Shown here one piece after another: positions 26,274 to 34,974 of a stretch of 64,000 nucleotides of DNA; within the stretch, counting starts at the first letter, position 1; every line of letters begins with the position of its first letter. The notes beneath the pieces were generated by a model. The model was not told the origin of the DNA, did not search any database, and saw only the letters and a list, made by a program, of their open reading frames with translations. Made by a program: the position numbers and the translations under genes. The stretch is from Bacillota bacterium (lineage in GTDB: Bacteria; Bacillota; UBA4882; UBA8346), in assembly GCA_023426245.1 (NCBI GenBank), contig JAFABB010000055.1, forward strand, positions 1-64,000, in the 5' to 3' direction.

Positions 26274-27902
26274 ATGGCTCGTTCAACGGATATTAATAAA
26301 TTATTCCCCACTGAGAACGAAATTCCTACGGAATTTCAAATCAAAGAACCGATTTGCCAAAATGAATTTCTGATAAACGGCGAACTCAGGAAGTGGAATG
26401 GCCCCAATCAGGAAGTTTTTTCACCAATTTTTATTGCTGGCCCGGACGGCGCTTTCACCCCGAAACTTCTTGGCTCTTATCCCCTATTATCGGAAGAAAC
26501 CATACTGGAAGTGCTGTCTGCTGCTGTAGAAGCCTATGATAACGGGAAAGGGCTTTGGCCCACCATGTCGGTAGCCAAAAGAATCCAACATATGCAGGAA
26601 TTCACCCGCCGCATGAAAGCGGAAAAAGCGGAAATTGTCAAACTGCTGATGTGGGAAATCGGTAAAAGCTATCAGGATTCCATAAAAGAATTCGACCGGA
26701 CCCTCGACTATATCTGCGGTACCATTGAGGCTGTCAAAGAACTGGACCGGGTTTCATCCCGTTTTCAAATCGAAGAAGGCATTATCGGCCAAGTCCGCCG
26801 GTCCTCTCTGGGTGTCACGCTGAGTATGGGCCCTTTTAACTACCCGCTCAATGAAACGTTTACTACCTTGATTCCGGCGTTGATTATGGGGAATACCGTG
26901 ATTTGTAAACCGCCAAAGCTTGGAACTTTATTATACCGGCCCCTGCTCCCGATTTTCCGGGACTGTTTCCCGCCCGGAGTCATTAATTTTGTTTACGGAC
27001 GTGGCTCCAATATCATTTCTCCTTTGATGACCTCCGGAAAAATCGATGTACTGGCTTTTATCGGCACCAGTAAAATCGCGGACACTATCAAAAAGCAACA
27101 TCCCAAACCTCACCGACTCCGCTCGGTGCTGGGGCTTGATGCCAAAAATCCGGCGATTATCCTTCCTGATGCCGATCTGGATTTGGCTGTGCAGGAGTGC
27201 TTATTAGGAACTCTCTCTTACAACGGCCAGCGTTGTACAGCCTTAAAGTTGATATTTGTTCACCAAAGCGTGGCCCAACCGTTTTTGGACAAATTGGCTG
27301 CAGCCATCAACAGCCTCAATATCGGTATGCCCTGGAATCCGAATGTTCAGATCACGCCCTTACCGGAAAACAACAAAACTGATTATTTGGCGGAGCTGGT
27401 TTCCGACGCCCTGGATAAAGGGGCTAAGGTGATCAATGAGGGCGGCGGAACCCCTTTCCATTCAATATTTACTCCCGCCCTGCTCTATCCGGTCAATGAA
27501 AATATGCGGGTTTATCACGAGGAACAATTCGGACCGGTGATTCCGGTCATTCCTTTTGAAGAAATTTCAACTCCCATTGGTTATATCGAGGAATCCAACT
27601 ATGGACAGCAAGTCAGCATTTTCAGCAAAAACCCCGATGAGATCGCCGCTTTGGTCGATCCGCTGGTAAACCAGGTCTCGCGGGTCAATATTAACAGCCA
27701 ATGTCAAAGAGGACCCGATATTTTCCCCTTTACCGGACGCAAAGACTCGGCGGAAGGTACTTTATCGATATCCGATGCTTTGAGGGTTTTTTCCATCAGA
27801 ACTTTGGTGGCCGCAAAGGAAAATGAAAACAATAAAGAACTGCTGGCCGAAATCATCCAGGAACGGAAGTCCAACTTTTTATCGACGGATTTTATTTTTT
27901 AA
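26274..27902 (+). CDS. Aldehyde dehydrogenase, NADP-dependent GAPDH (GapN)-like
   Basis: 542 residues in the ALDH superfamily, closest in pattern to long non-phosphorylating glyceraldehyde-3-phosphate dehydrogenases. Motifs: SMGPFNYPLNETFTTLIPAL, GNTVICKPP, FIGTSKIADTI, and the catalytic Cys at residue 321 in NGQRCTALK. Odd: the block that is usually ELGGK, with the general-base Glu, reads LGLDAK (residues 286-291), so Gly 287 occupies the Glu position. ATG 26274 has AGGAGG seven bases upstream. It is monocistronic and plus-strand. The substrate is not certain. Confidence 0.8.
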   Translation: MARSTDINKLFPTENEIPTEFQIKEPICQNEFLINGELRKWNGPNQEVFSPIFIAGPDGAFTPKLLGSYPLLSEETILEVLSAAVEAYDNGKGLWPTMSVAKRIQHMQEFTRRMKAEKAEIVKLLMWEIGKSYQDSIKEFDRTLDYICGTIEAVKELDRVSSRFQIEEGIIGQVRRSSLGVTLSMGPFNYPLNETFTTLIPALIMGNTVICKPPKLGTLLYRPLLPIFRDCFPPGVINFVYGRGSNIISPLMTSGKIDVLAFIGTSKIADTIKKQHPKPHRLRSVLGLDAKNPAIILPDADLDLAVQECLLGTLSYNGQRCTALKLIFVHQSVAQPFLDKLAAAINSLNIGMPWNPNVQITPLPENNKTDYLAELVSDALDKGAKVINEGGGTPFHSIFTPALLYPVNENMRVYHEEQFGPVIPVIPFEEISTPIGYIEESNYGQQVSIFSKNPDEIAALVDPLVNQVSRVNINSQCQRGPDIFPFTGRKDSAEGTLSISDALRVFSIRTLVAAKENENNKELLAEIIQERKSNFLSTDFIF

Positions 27903-27926
27903 ACGAATTTGGGATTTCACAAAACG

Positions 27927-27958
27927 AGTTCTGCACCAGCTATGACTGATGCAGAACT
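27927..27958. terminator. Hairpin between convergent genes, possible terminator
   Basis: AGTTCTGCA and TGCAGAACT form a perfect 9-bp stem with a 14-base loop. The T-run is weak (CGTTTTG on the minus strand, none on the plus strand), so it is a modest terminator candidate between the GapN-like gene and the broken gene that follows. Confidence 0.45.
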
Positions 27959-27984
27959 CTAAAAAAATGGCAATGAACTTATAC

Positions 27985-28556
27985 CTAATCCGAATCCATC
28001 CCTTGGTCGTGGCATAAGATTTTTTCCAACCCTCTTATTAATAAATGGGTTGGAGTGATATTGGGATTTGCATTGTATATGCCGGTATAAATGGTATAAT
28101 ATTTTTCCACATGATAGCCGTATAACGGTATCCCTTTCGAAATAAACTTCACATTATAAAATTCCGCCATATTTTCGAATGCCGTATATACATCTGCGTA
28201 TTCAAAACGATTCATTTGCAGAATCTGATTGAAACCATCAATCAAAAGATGAGTTCCCACCTCGTGACTGATAAACTGGACCATCTCAGGAATATCTTGT
28301 TGATAATAAAAGGCATTCCGGTCATAACCAAGGGAATTGGCATTTGGACCCCTTTTATTGGCAGTAAGTAAAACAATTTGTAAAGGGAAAGGTATTCCCT
28401 ATCTTCCGGTATTATTTGGCCCAAAGCCTGTAAATGAAATATGTAATTGGGAAATTCTTCGACCACTGCTATGACTTGCTTTTTGCTTTCACCAAAACAT
28501 GGACTCCATAAGCATAACACCATCCAAAAAAGGAATAAAATTTTGCGTTGGCCCAA
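27985..28556 (-). pseudogene. Frameshifted gene for a secreted protein with an HExxxH motif
   Basis: Two overlapping minus-strand frames form one protein. The first (from 28556) starts with a signal peptide (KILFLFWMVLCLWSPCFG). The second continues GIPFPLQIVLLTANKRG... through NSLGYDRNAFYYQQDIPEM and SHEVGTHLL to the stop at 27985. Reading backwards, the second frame stays open up to a TAG near 28404-28406, so a single missing base around 28395-28406 explains the break. No slippery heptamer is present, so programmed frameshifting is not supported. HEVGTH is an HExxxH arrangement seen in some metallopeptidase-like families. Function is not known; a sequencing error is possible. Confidence 0.65.
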
Positions 28557-28633
28557 TTTCTTCCCCCCTTCTTCACTTCCCGCCGCTTTGATTGCTTTGA
28601 TGAATCCTTTCCCTATTCATACAAAACCTCCCT

Positions 28634-29251
28634 TTAGAATCCCGCTTCTTCATTGATTAAAACGATCGTCATATTGACTCCATTGGGTTTTCTCCGGTGA
28701 ATCGTCATCACGGAACATATGCATTCCGGAGAATTGCAATTTTCACATTTCCCCGTTTGAACACAGGGAGTCTTTTTATTGTATCTTTTGGCATTCAAAA
28801 CAGCGGCGCTTTTGGCGCGCACCATAGCTTCTTCAAGGGTCTTGGCAATTTTATTCTTGCCGATTAAATAAATAACCTGTTTCGGGCCAAAGCATGTTGC
28901 GGCAGTCCGGTTACCATTCCCGTCAATATTGATAAGATGTCCATCGAGGGAAACGGCATTGGCCGATGTCAGATAAAAGTCGGTTGTTAAGGCCTTTCGA
29001 TCGATGTCTTTCATATCTTCCGTGCCAACAGGAATATGGATATACATTTCCTTGGCGAGTTTGGACAAACTCTCCTGAAGTCCGGCGCTTTTCACTGTAA
29101 TGGAATTGCCAAAGCCGATTGAACTTACCGGAGAATCTTTACCGATCATTTCATGGACTAATTCAGCTGCTTGCTTAATGTCTTCACAAACCTCCACTTG
29201 AAACCCCCGGCTTTTCAGAGTCTTCGATAATGACAAAAGCTGTTCATCCAT
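28634..29251 (-). CDS. LUD-domain protein (LutC/YkgG-like) with a C-terminal cysteine cluster
   Basis: 205 residues of the LUD superfamily (DUF162): GFGNSITVKSAGL, NAVSLDGHLINIDGNGNR and the loop VIYLIGKNKI. LutC acts with LutA and LutB in lactate oxidation, but neither partner is nearby, so this is a stand-alone member. The C-terminus has CVQTGKCENCNSPECICSVM, a five-cysteine cluster that could hold an Fe-S centre. Confidence 0.82.
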   Translation of the reverse strand: MDEQLLSLSKTLKSRGFQVEVCEDIKQAAELVHEMIGKDSPVSSIGFGNSITVKSAGLQESLSKLAKEMYIHIPVGTEDMKDIDRKALTTDFYLTSANAVSLDGHLINIDGNGNRTAATCFGPKQVIYLIGKNKIAKTLEEAMVRAKSAAVLNAKRYNKKTPCVQTGKCENCNSPECICSVMTIHRRKPNGVNMTIVLINEEAGF

Positions 29252-29292
29252 TCATATCCGCCCCTATCTCAATTTATTTTTTCCATGCAACA

Positions 29293-30111
29293 TTATTTTC
29301 GGCATAAGCGTACCGCCAGATAATCTAAAATCGCGTTTTTTTCTTCAATTTGCTCATCTCTCAATTCCCCAAGCCTGGCAGCGGTGATGATCATCAACCA
29401 GTCGGACAAACATTCCCTGTTGACGCCCATTTCTTTCAGATAGATATCCGTTGCCTGTTTTTTCATCCCGCGAATAAGGGTTCTATCATGAATTTCGGCC
29501 GGTACCGGGGTCATTTCGGTCAAATATACGGTTCTGGCAATATCTCCATATTCATGTCCGCGGCAAACATTCATGTAGTCAATCATAAAATACTTTTCCC
29601 GGCTTACGATGACATTGCCGAAATGAAAGTCTCCATGGCAAAAACCGTCCCCATCCGGTAACCCGTTGAGTGTGACAATCAATTTTGATTTCCATTGCCT
29701 GCTCAATTGATCCGTATCTTCAATATTTTTATTTAGAATGGATTTTAAACTGACGGCAGATGGCAATTTACAGGAAAGAATCTTTTTATGAACCAATGCT
29801 AAAGCCGTTGCGTATTTTTCAAGCAAAGCCGAAGGGGTTAGATTCTTTTCAAGATTATCCGGATCTAGCAGTATATCTTGCATGGACTTTCCATCGATCT
29901 TATCATATACGATACCATGCCGCCCATTCCAGTCAACAAGTTCATAACTTTTGACCATTGGAACATCCAATGGATGAAGTAATTTGGAATTTTCATATTC
30001 AATGAGCACGCTATGGAATGAATAACCCGGATGAAACAATTTGATAACCTTATCATTGCCCATCTCAAAAACATCGGCCGTATTTCCTTTACCAATCAGG
30101 GCTCCGATCAT
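29293..30111 (-). CDS. Aminoglycoside-phosphotransferase-like small-molecule kinase
   Basis: 272 residues with the APH/choline kinase fold: N-lobe IGKGNTADVFEMGNDKVIKLF (P-loop-like and Lys), the catalytic loop FCHGDFHFGNVIV and the metal-binding FMIDYMN where DFE/DYE usually stands. The substrate is unknown; there is no reason to assume drug resistance. ATG 30111 overlaps the upstream protease-like gene by four bases (ATGA), so the pair is coupled. Confidence 0.82.
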   Translation of the reverse strand: MIGALIGKGNTADVFEMGNDKVIKLFHPGYSFHSVLIEYENSKLLHPLDVPMVKSYELVDWNGRHGIVYDKIDGKSMQDILLDPDNLEKNLTPSALLEKYATALALVHKKILSCKLPSAVSLKSILNKNIEDTDQLSRQWKSKLIVTLNGLPDGDGFCHGDFHFGNVIVSREKYFMIDYMNVCRGHEYGDIARTVYLTEMTPVPAEIHDRTLIRGMKKQATDIYLKEMGVNRECLSDWLMIITAARLGELRDEQIEEKNAILDYLAVRLCRK

Positions 30112-31328
30112 TCCGTCACGTCCCTATCGATCGCGGGCAACAACGGGGCCACTTTTAACGAGATTTCCTTTTCGCCATTTTCATTTTGGATAACCAGATC
30201 AGCCCTGTCCGGTCCTTGATAAGTAAGCCGGATAATTTGATCTCCCACTTTAAGACCATTTTTTTCAGCGGGTGATCCTTCCCAGATTCCAACAATATAG
30301 AGTTTTCCATTGGCACCGTATTGCGGCGTAAAACCAAAGGATGACATATTGGTTTCAAACGGTTTACTTTGATTCCGGATCAAGAATATTTTCTTTTTAG
30401 GATAGTTGATGATCACCTTGAAATGAGCCAGAAACCCGCTGGAGATGTTGATATGATCGCTATTAACAAAGGCTACCGGGAGATTACGGATCCGGTTACC
30501 GGCGATCTGAATTTCATTGATCCGGGAGAGCATGGCGTTTGAACCGCCAAAAGCGCTCATTGTGATGGCGCCCTGTGATTTTACCAGGGGACAATTTAAG
30601 TGCGGTTTCAATTGTTCCAGATCCTTAATGGGGAATGTCAGAAAATCCCCATAATTTCCGGTGTCGATTAAAGCGTCAACCCAATTGCCGTCGGCCAGTT
30701 TAAGCTTGGTTCGAAAATCATGGTTTACATAGGTAAATGCCGATCCCCTTCCCAATCCCGATACTTCTGCGGCGTTTAAGCGATTGAAAAAGCTTTGCTC
30801 GGTTGAAAACGTGAGCGTTTCCTTTTCGTAGTCAATATCGACGATGAAAAACCGCAAAAAATTGGTGCCAATCACTCCATCAAATTTGATCCCGAAAGAT
30901 TCGATGTTACCAAAATCAGCAGCCAGGGCGCCGCAGTTTTGGACCTCGATGTCTCCTATTTTCAGTGATTTCAAAACCACTCCATCGATATTCCGGGAAT
31001 TGCCCGCTGCATCAGCGACGATATCTTCCGCCGCTTTTTTTAAACCCATCGAGTCGGCAATCCTTTTATTGACTACGGTTATAAAGGCTCCGGTATCGAC
31101 TAGGAAGTTATACTCCCGTTCACTATCATTGATTCTTGCCTTGATATAAATCATATGGTTTTCAAATTGGGAAGGGATTACACTTTCAGTGATGCTGCCG
31201 GCAGATAACCTCCCCCCCGCTAGAATTCTTTCGAATTCGGGAGATAATTTACAGCCACTCGCCGCAAAACACAAGAGGATAACTAACATGGCAATATATA
31301 CTTTCAACTTTCCATTGACCAATTTCAA
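30108..31328 (-). CDS. Lipoprotein with retropepsin-like aspartyl protease and PDZ domains
   Basis: 406 residues. Signal peptide with lipobox ASGC (Cys ~26). Two retropepsin-like halves follow: FLVDTGAFITVV with catalytic-type Asp ~78 and VDALIDTGNYGDF in the second half. The C-terminus is a PDZ domain (GFTPQYGANGKLYIVGIWEGSPAEKNGLKVGDQII). The start is TTG 31328, five bases after a strong GGAGG; the region further upstream is the tail of a broken nitroreductase. Probably a membrane-anchored surface peptidase; the target is unknown. It is translationally coupled to the kinase gene. Confidence 0.8.
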   Translation of the reverse strand: MKLVNGKLKVYIAMLVILLCFAASGCKLSPEFERILAGGRLSAGSITESVIPSQFENHMIYIKARINDSEREYNFLVDTGAFITVVNKRIADSMGLKKAAEDIVADAAGNSRNIDGVVLKSLKIGDIEVQNCGALAADFGNIESFGIKFDGVIGTNFLRFFIVDIDYEKETLTFSTEQSFFNRLNAAEVSGLGRGSAFTYVNHDFRTKLKLADGNWVDALIDTGNYGDFLTFPIKDLEQLKPHLNCPLVKSQGAITMSAFGGSNAMLSRINEIQIAGNRIRNLPVAFVNSDHINISSGFLAHFKVIINYPKKKIFLIRNQSKPFETNMSSFGFTPQYGANGKLYIVGIWEGSPAEKNGLKVGDQIIRLTYQGPDRADLVIQNENGEKEISLKVAPLLPAIDRDVTE

Positions 31329-31365
31329 TTTCTCCTCCCGCGCTCTTTTTGGCCGGTATAACAAG

Positions 31366-31744
31366 TTACCATTGATTCCGATGTAATTTTTCTTCCACAC
31401 TGACTTCTTTTTGAGGCAAGAAGGCTATATTCTCCGCTTTACGGCCAAAGGGAATAAAAGCCGCCACTTCCATATCCAAAGGAATATTCAGGATATTCTT
31501 AACCCGTTCCGTATTTTGCGGGATAAAGGTAACCCCAAATTTTGTCCTTCATTTCTTCGGTTTGAGTAAGTTGAAGCCGAATCGCCTTGCTTTTAACCAA
31601 AATGAAATCCCATTGTTTTTGGTGATTGTAACTTGGCGCCTTTAGTCCTGCTTCCAAAGCCTTTTTTATAATAGGATCGGGAATTTCTTCATCAGCGAAA
31701 TCTCTCACGGTTCTTCGCGTATTGATAGCCCTTATTAACTCCAT
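31366..31744 (-). pseudogene. Nitroreductase with an internal deletion and frame change
   Basis: The 5' part (ATG 31744, AAGGGG upstream) encodes a normal nitroreductase N-terminus (LIRAINTRRTVRDFADE, APSYNHQKQWDFILVKS). It stops at 31499. A different frame then encodes a recognisable C-terminus (QNTERVKNILNIPLDMEVAAFIPFGRKAEN) ending at 31366. The ~80-100 residues that should lie between are absent, so the gene has lost its middle as well as its frame. Not functional as a full enzyme. Confidence 0.75.
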
Positions 31745-31781
31745 ATTGCCACCCCTTAACCCTCTCGGTTGAAATAAATTT

Positions 31782-32279
31782 TCATTCTTCCCCATATCCA
31801 ATCCATTCAACTGCTTTATAATGAAAATGTCTCAGTATTGAATTACAGTGACCCATATGATATTGAACATGTCGGATCTGGCACAGAACTTTATCACAAA
31901 ATGAAAACCTTTCATTACCATCAATAAGCTCAAGAAAATCTTGACTTTCTCGCTCATTAAAAAATTGCTCAACTTTCTTTCTGATTTTCTTCGAATAAAT
32001 TTTAAGTTCTTCTTTGCTTAAAAAGTCAGAACAAGTTTTATCCAAATCAAAAGTTACCTCTTTATCAAATTTCGGTTCTTCATAAATTTCATCCGTTTTA
32101 TGCATCCAATAATCGATACTCTCATATGCATGAAAAATCTGTTGCCAAAAAGGAAATCCGCCATTTACTTGAGTCCATATTTCATCCGGACATTGCTCTA
32201 TCAATTTCTCCAACATATCCAGAGATGGGTCGAAATGTCTTTTCAGTACTTCTTTCAAATCAAATTGTTTTTCTCGCAT
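31782..32279 (-). CDS. DinB-like four-helix-bundle protein
   Basis: 165 residues. The DinB/YfiT fold is indicated by an early His in FHAYESIDYWM and the late HxxxHxxH-type cluster RHVQYHMGHCNSIL, which usually bind a divalent metal. Many members act as thiol-dependent transferases; the substrate here is unknown. GGAGGGGG lies before the ATG. It directly follows the broken GNAT gene. Confidence 0.75.
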   Translation of the reverse strand: MREKQFDLKEVLKRHFDPSLDMLEKLIEQCPDEIWTQVNGGFPFWQQIFHAYESIDYWMHKTDEIYEEPKFDKEVTFDLDKTCSDFLSKEELKIYSKKIRKKVEQFFNERESQDFLELIDGNERFSFCDKVLCQIRHVQYHMGHCNSILRHFHYKAVEWIGYGEE

Positions 32280-32707
32280 TTAAACCCCCTCCACATACTG
32301 TAAAGATGTTATATGATAAAGTACATGCTTACACAATCGGCTACCCGGATCAATTTCGGGATGATTAAATTCCAGTTTTTTTACCATTCCTATTTTTTTC
32401 ATTACATTTTCCGATCTTGTGTTCACTTTGGATGTGAAACTATATACCTCGCTAAATCCCAAGTCATCGAATCCATGAGACAAACATTCCTTGGCTCCCT
32501 CGGTTGCAAAACCTTTCCCCAGGCTTCTTTCTTGAGTCTCCAGCCAATTTCGGGAAATGGCCCAAAGCCTAAATCAATCCTTGACCAATGAAAGCCGATA
32601 AAACCGATGAATTCATTTGCATTTTTGATTTCCACCGCAAAAAGCCCATATCCGTATTGTCTAAATTCTTCTTGAATTCTTGATGATTCAAAGTAGGTCA
32701 TATCCAT
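32280..32707 (-). pseudogene. GNAT acetyltransferase broken by a one-base deletion
   Basis: The 5' frame gives EFIGFIGFHWSRIDLGFGPFPEIGWRLKKEAWGK, the RimJ-type acetyltransferase core. Restoring one G in the run near 32511-32514 continues in the other frame as GFATEGAKECLSHGFDDLG and through NTRSENVMKKIGM to the stop at 32280. The first ~30 residues of a typical member are also missing at the 5' end, where the gene abuts the PNPOx stop. It is decayed or mis-sequenced. Confidence 0.75.
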
Positions 32708-33189
32708 TACCTCGTAACTTGTTTACCATTGGTTTCATAATATTCCCGGAATGCCGCGTGTTTCTTGATATCAATAAAATCCCGGTACGGCTTTTGTCCA
32801 TCCGAATATTTCCAGAACGTTACGAAATGGGGGGTGATTTCGATAACCACCTCATCTTTAAGATGGGAATACTTTTCATACGAACTTCGATGCGCAAGTT
32901 TATAGGCCTCATCGAAAAAACGATTTTCAAACGGATGTCCCGTTATCTTGGCAATTCCCTCTATCTGGATGTTCCCGGCGCTTAACGCAACATTCGGATT
33001 CTCCGTGATTTGCCGGTATTTGATAAAATTTCGATCGGTCTGACAAAGTATCATCATTCCATCATTGATGATACTGATCGTTCTGGCAGTGACCCGGTTA
33101 TCGGAACAGGTCGCTAAAACCATTTTGTTATTTTGGGAAATAAAATCAACCGCTTCCCTTTCGGCTTGAAAATAGTCCAATGTTTCCAT
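32707..33189 (-). CDS. Pyridoxamine-5'-phosphate-oxidase-like flavin-binding protein
   Basis: 160 residues with the split-barrel pattern: NNKMVLATCSDNRVTARTISI, CQTDRNFIKYRQITENPNVAL and the C-terminal VVIEITPHFVTFWKYSDG. Such stand-alone proteins bind FMN or F420, often in stress or detoxification settings. Substrate not known. Confidence 0.78.
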   Translation of the reverse strand: METLDYFQAEREAVDFISQNNKMVLATCSDNRVTARTISIINDGMMILCQTDRNFIKYRQITENPNVALSAGNIQIEGIAKITGHPFENRFFDEAYKLAHRSSYEKYSHLKDEVVIEITPHFVTFWKYSDGQKPYRDFIDIKKHAAFREYYETNGKQVTR

Positions 33190-33227
33190 GGTTGATATCC
33201 TTTGTTTTATGATTCACTCAGGAATAT

Positions 33228-33779
33228 TTATTTTTTTGAGAATATCGTGGCTCGACTCCATGCAACTCTTAAATCGTTTTTTACCTCAAATCCATTGAGT
33301 TCTGCCTTCTTGATCGTTTTGAAATAGTCTTTCTTACTAACATGCAATTTAGGCTCTACTAGCAAATATCTCCCATCATCTTTCAAAATTTCTCTTATTT
33401 GTTGAAAAAACAAGTCCTTATTTTTCACTTCATGAACCATCCAAAATGTCAATACGAAATCAACTTTTTCTTTGATCCCGATACTCTTTTCATCGCATAA
33501 AATTGTATCCAACTTTCCTTCAAGATTTAGCTTTTTGATTCTTTTTTTTAATTTTTCTATCATACCGGCTTGCAGATCAACCGATATTATTTTACCTCTC
33601 GGGCCCACCATCGATGCCATTGGAATTGAAAAATATCCCGGTCCGCAACCAATATCCGCCACAAAACTACCTGGAATAACATATTCCTTACATATTTTCT
33701 GAGGATTATGAATAACCCTCCGGATACCATTGACTAAGCCAAAAGAAAGCCAAGCAGGACAAACTATATTGTTTCCCAT
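33228..33779 (-). CDS. Class I SAM-dependent methyltransferase
   Basis: About 183 residues. SAM-binding motif I is VADIGCGPGYFSIPMASM; motif II is IISVDLQAGMIEKLKKR; FVLTFWMVHEVKN is the post-II acidic region. The substrate is not predictable. ATG 33779 is preferred because GGGG lies eight bases upstream. Confidence 0.8.
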   Translation of the reverse strand: MGNNIVCPAWLSFGLVNGIRRVIHNPQKICKEYVIPGSFVADIGCGPGYFSIPMASMVGPRGKIISVDLQAGMIEKLKKRIKKLNLEGKLDTILCDEKSIGIKEKVDFVLTFWMVHEVKNKDLFFQQIREILKDDGRYLLVEPKLHVSKKDYFKTIKKAELNGFEVKNDLRVAWSRATIFSKK

Positions 33780-34005
33780 AAAATGATCCCCTCTCGCCAT
33801 TTTTCACTTCATGATTATTCTAGCAACTCAAGGATGCAATTTGCTAAAATTTACGGTTATGGCCATGACCTTCCCGAAAGCCGCATCCTAATTGGAAAAC
33901 CGGCATTCTATTTTGCCTTCCATATATGTTGAAATAAGTAATTTGAATGCCTAACTGCGACTCACCTCCTGAGATCTATTTTGCTTATTGTTACTCTTGA
34001 GCCAT

Positions 34006-34032
34006 CCCCCTCTCTTCCGAAAAGAGAGGGGG
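34006..34032. repeat. Perfect CT/AG-rich hairpin, REP-like
   Basis: CCCCCTCTCTT (34006-34016) and AAGAGAGGGGG (34022-34032) form an 11-bp perfect stem with a five-base loop, followed by a second G-rich block (GAGGGGGTGAG). The element lies in the 33780-34114 gap, which otherwise shows no gene. It resembles the dispersed palindromic elements of many environmental bacteria; a terminator role is not supported because no T-run follows. Confidence 0.6.
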
Positions 34033-34114
34033 ACTGAGGGGGTGAGTTGCTTTTAGACATCTTGAATCTTATGGAAGCAAAATTTATTATCAAAATTTAT
34101 TTCACCCTATATAG

Positions 34115-34387
34115 TTATCCAACTAACTCAGGAAAAGTAATGGGTCTAGCCAGCAACCAGCAATCTAATAGCTGATTGAAAAGTTGATTATTGCATTTGC
34201 GCCGGTTGAACCGGTAAGCAAACTCATCAAGAAACAATTGAAGATGCTTGGAATTTAGTCCGTGAGCACCACGGTTGTGCGTTCTCAAACACTCTCCATA
34301 AATTCCGTTACATAATAATATAAAAGTTACGTACTTTGCAGTTTGGGATATTAACTCTTTAAAAGATATTTTCGAACTGTATCCCAA
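34115..34387 (-). pseudogene. C-terminal remnant of an IS1595/ISXO2-like transposase
   Basis: The last ~60 codons (HGLNSKHLQLFLDEFAYRFNRR ... QLFNQLLDCW ... PITFPELVG) match the C-terminus of IS1595-type transposases. The preceding ~30 codons do not look like transposase and the DDE core is gone. It overlaps the HAD-like gene end by 37 bases, so the annotated 5' part is probably not real coding sequence. No inverted repeats were identified. Confidence 0.65.
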
Positions 34388-34791
34388 TTAGGTTCGAATT
34401 CCTTTAAAATAATGCTTTTGCATCCAATTGCCAAATGCAATTCATTATCATCCCATCTATCGCCTATACCCGCAATGAAATGATTCTTTGTTTTCAGTTC
34501 CATGGCAATTTGCATACGATCTGGTTGATTTTTTTCTAAATATACATCGCCATCTGGAAATCCAACTTTATTGAGCCACTTTTTAGTGATATTTACATAT
34601 GAATTGGGTCGTGCCCCAATATATATCAGATTATACTTATGCGATAATTCCATCATACACTCAACACTTCCCGGAGTAGGCAAGTCATTTAATATATTGC
34701 TTTCCAAATAAAACTCCGAAGTACCCAATAAGTGATTACGATGCCTTGTATCACAAATTGTTCCATCAATGAAAACAAGAATAGAATCCAT
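34351..34791 (-). CDS. HAD-like protein lacking the usual nucleophile
   Basis: 146 residues of HAD type: LVFIDGTICDTRHRN, IYIGARPNSY (motif II region), and GIGDRWDDNELHLA (motif IV). In a normal HAD the first motif is DxDGT; here Phe 7 occupies the nucleophile position and only Asp 9 remains. Either the protein is a non-catalytic binder or a base change has removed activity. The 3' end runs into the transposase remnant. Confidence 0.6.
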   Translation of the reverse strand: MDSILVFIDGTICDTRHRNHLLGTSEFYLESNILNDLPTPGSVECMMELSHKYNLIYIGARPNSYVNITKKWLNKVGFPDGDVYLEKNQPDRMQIAMELKTKNHFIAGIGDRWDDNELHLAIGCKSIILKEFEPNWDTVRKYLLKS

Positions 34792-34929
34792 AATTCAGCC
34801 CTCTGACCCTTATAAGAATTCACCGCTTCGTAAGGAATCAAACAAAATTTACCCCTGCGAGGATATTGGATAATCAATGGGTTCCCAACTTTAACAATAA
34901 ACAACCTCCCACTTTAACCGGGTGATCTG

Positions 34930-34938
34930 TGATATAAT
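34930..34938 (+). promoter_or_regulatory. Extended -10 promoter for the plus-strand nitroreductase
   Basis: TGATATAAT is a perfect extended -10 (TG-N-TATAAT), 36 bases before the ATG at 34975. The -35 region is poor, as is common with extended -10 promoters. Confidence 0.55.
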
Positions 34939-34974
34939 CAATTGAATACCAAATCGAATCCATGAGGTAAGCCA

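Noticed and set aside
28380..28420. Programmed frameshift in the HExxxH gene
   Set aside because: No X-XXY-YYZ slippery heptamer in frame and a stop codon blocks the second frame just upstream; decay or sequencing error is simpler.
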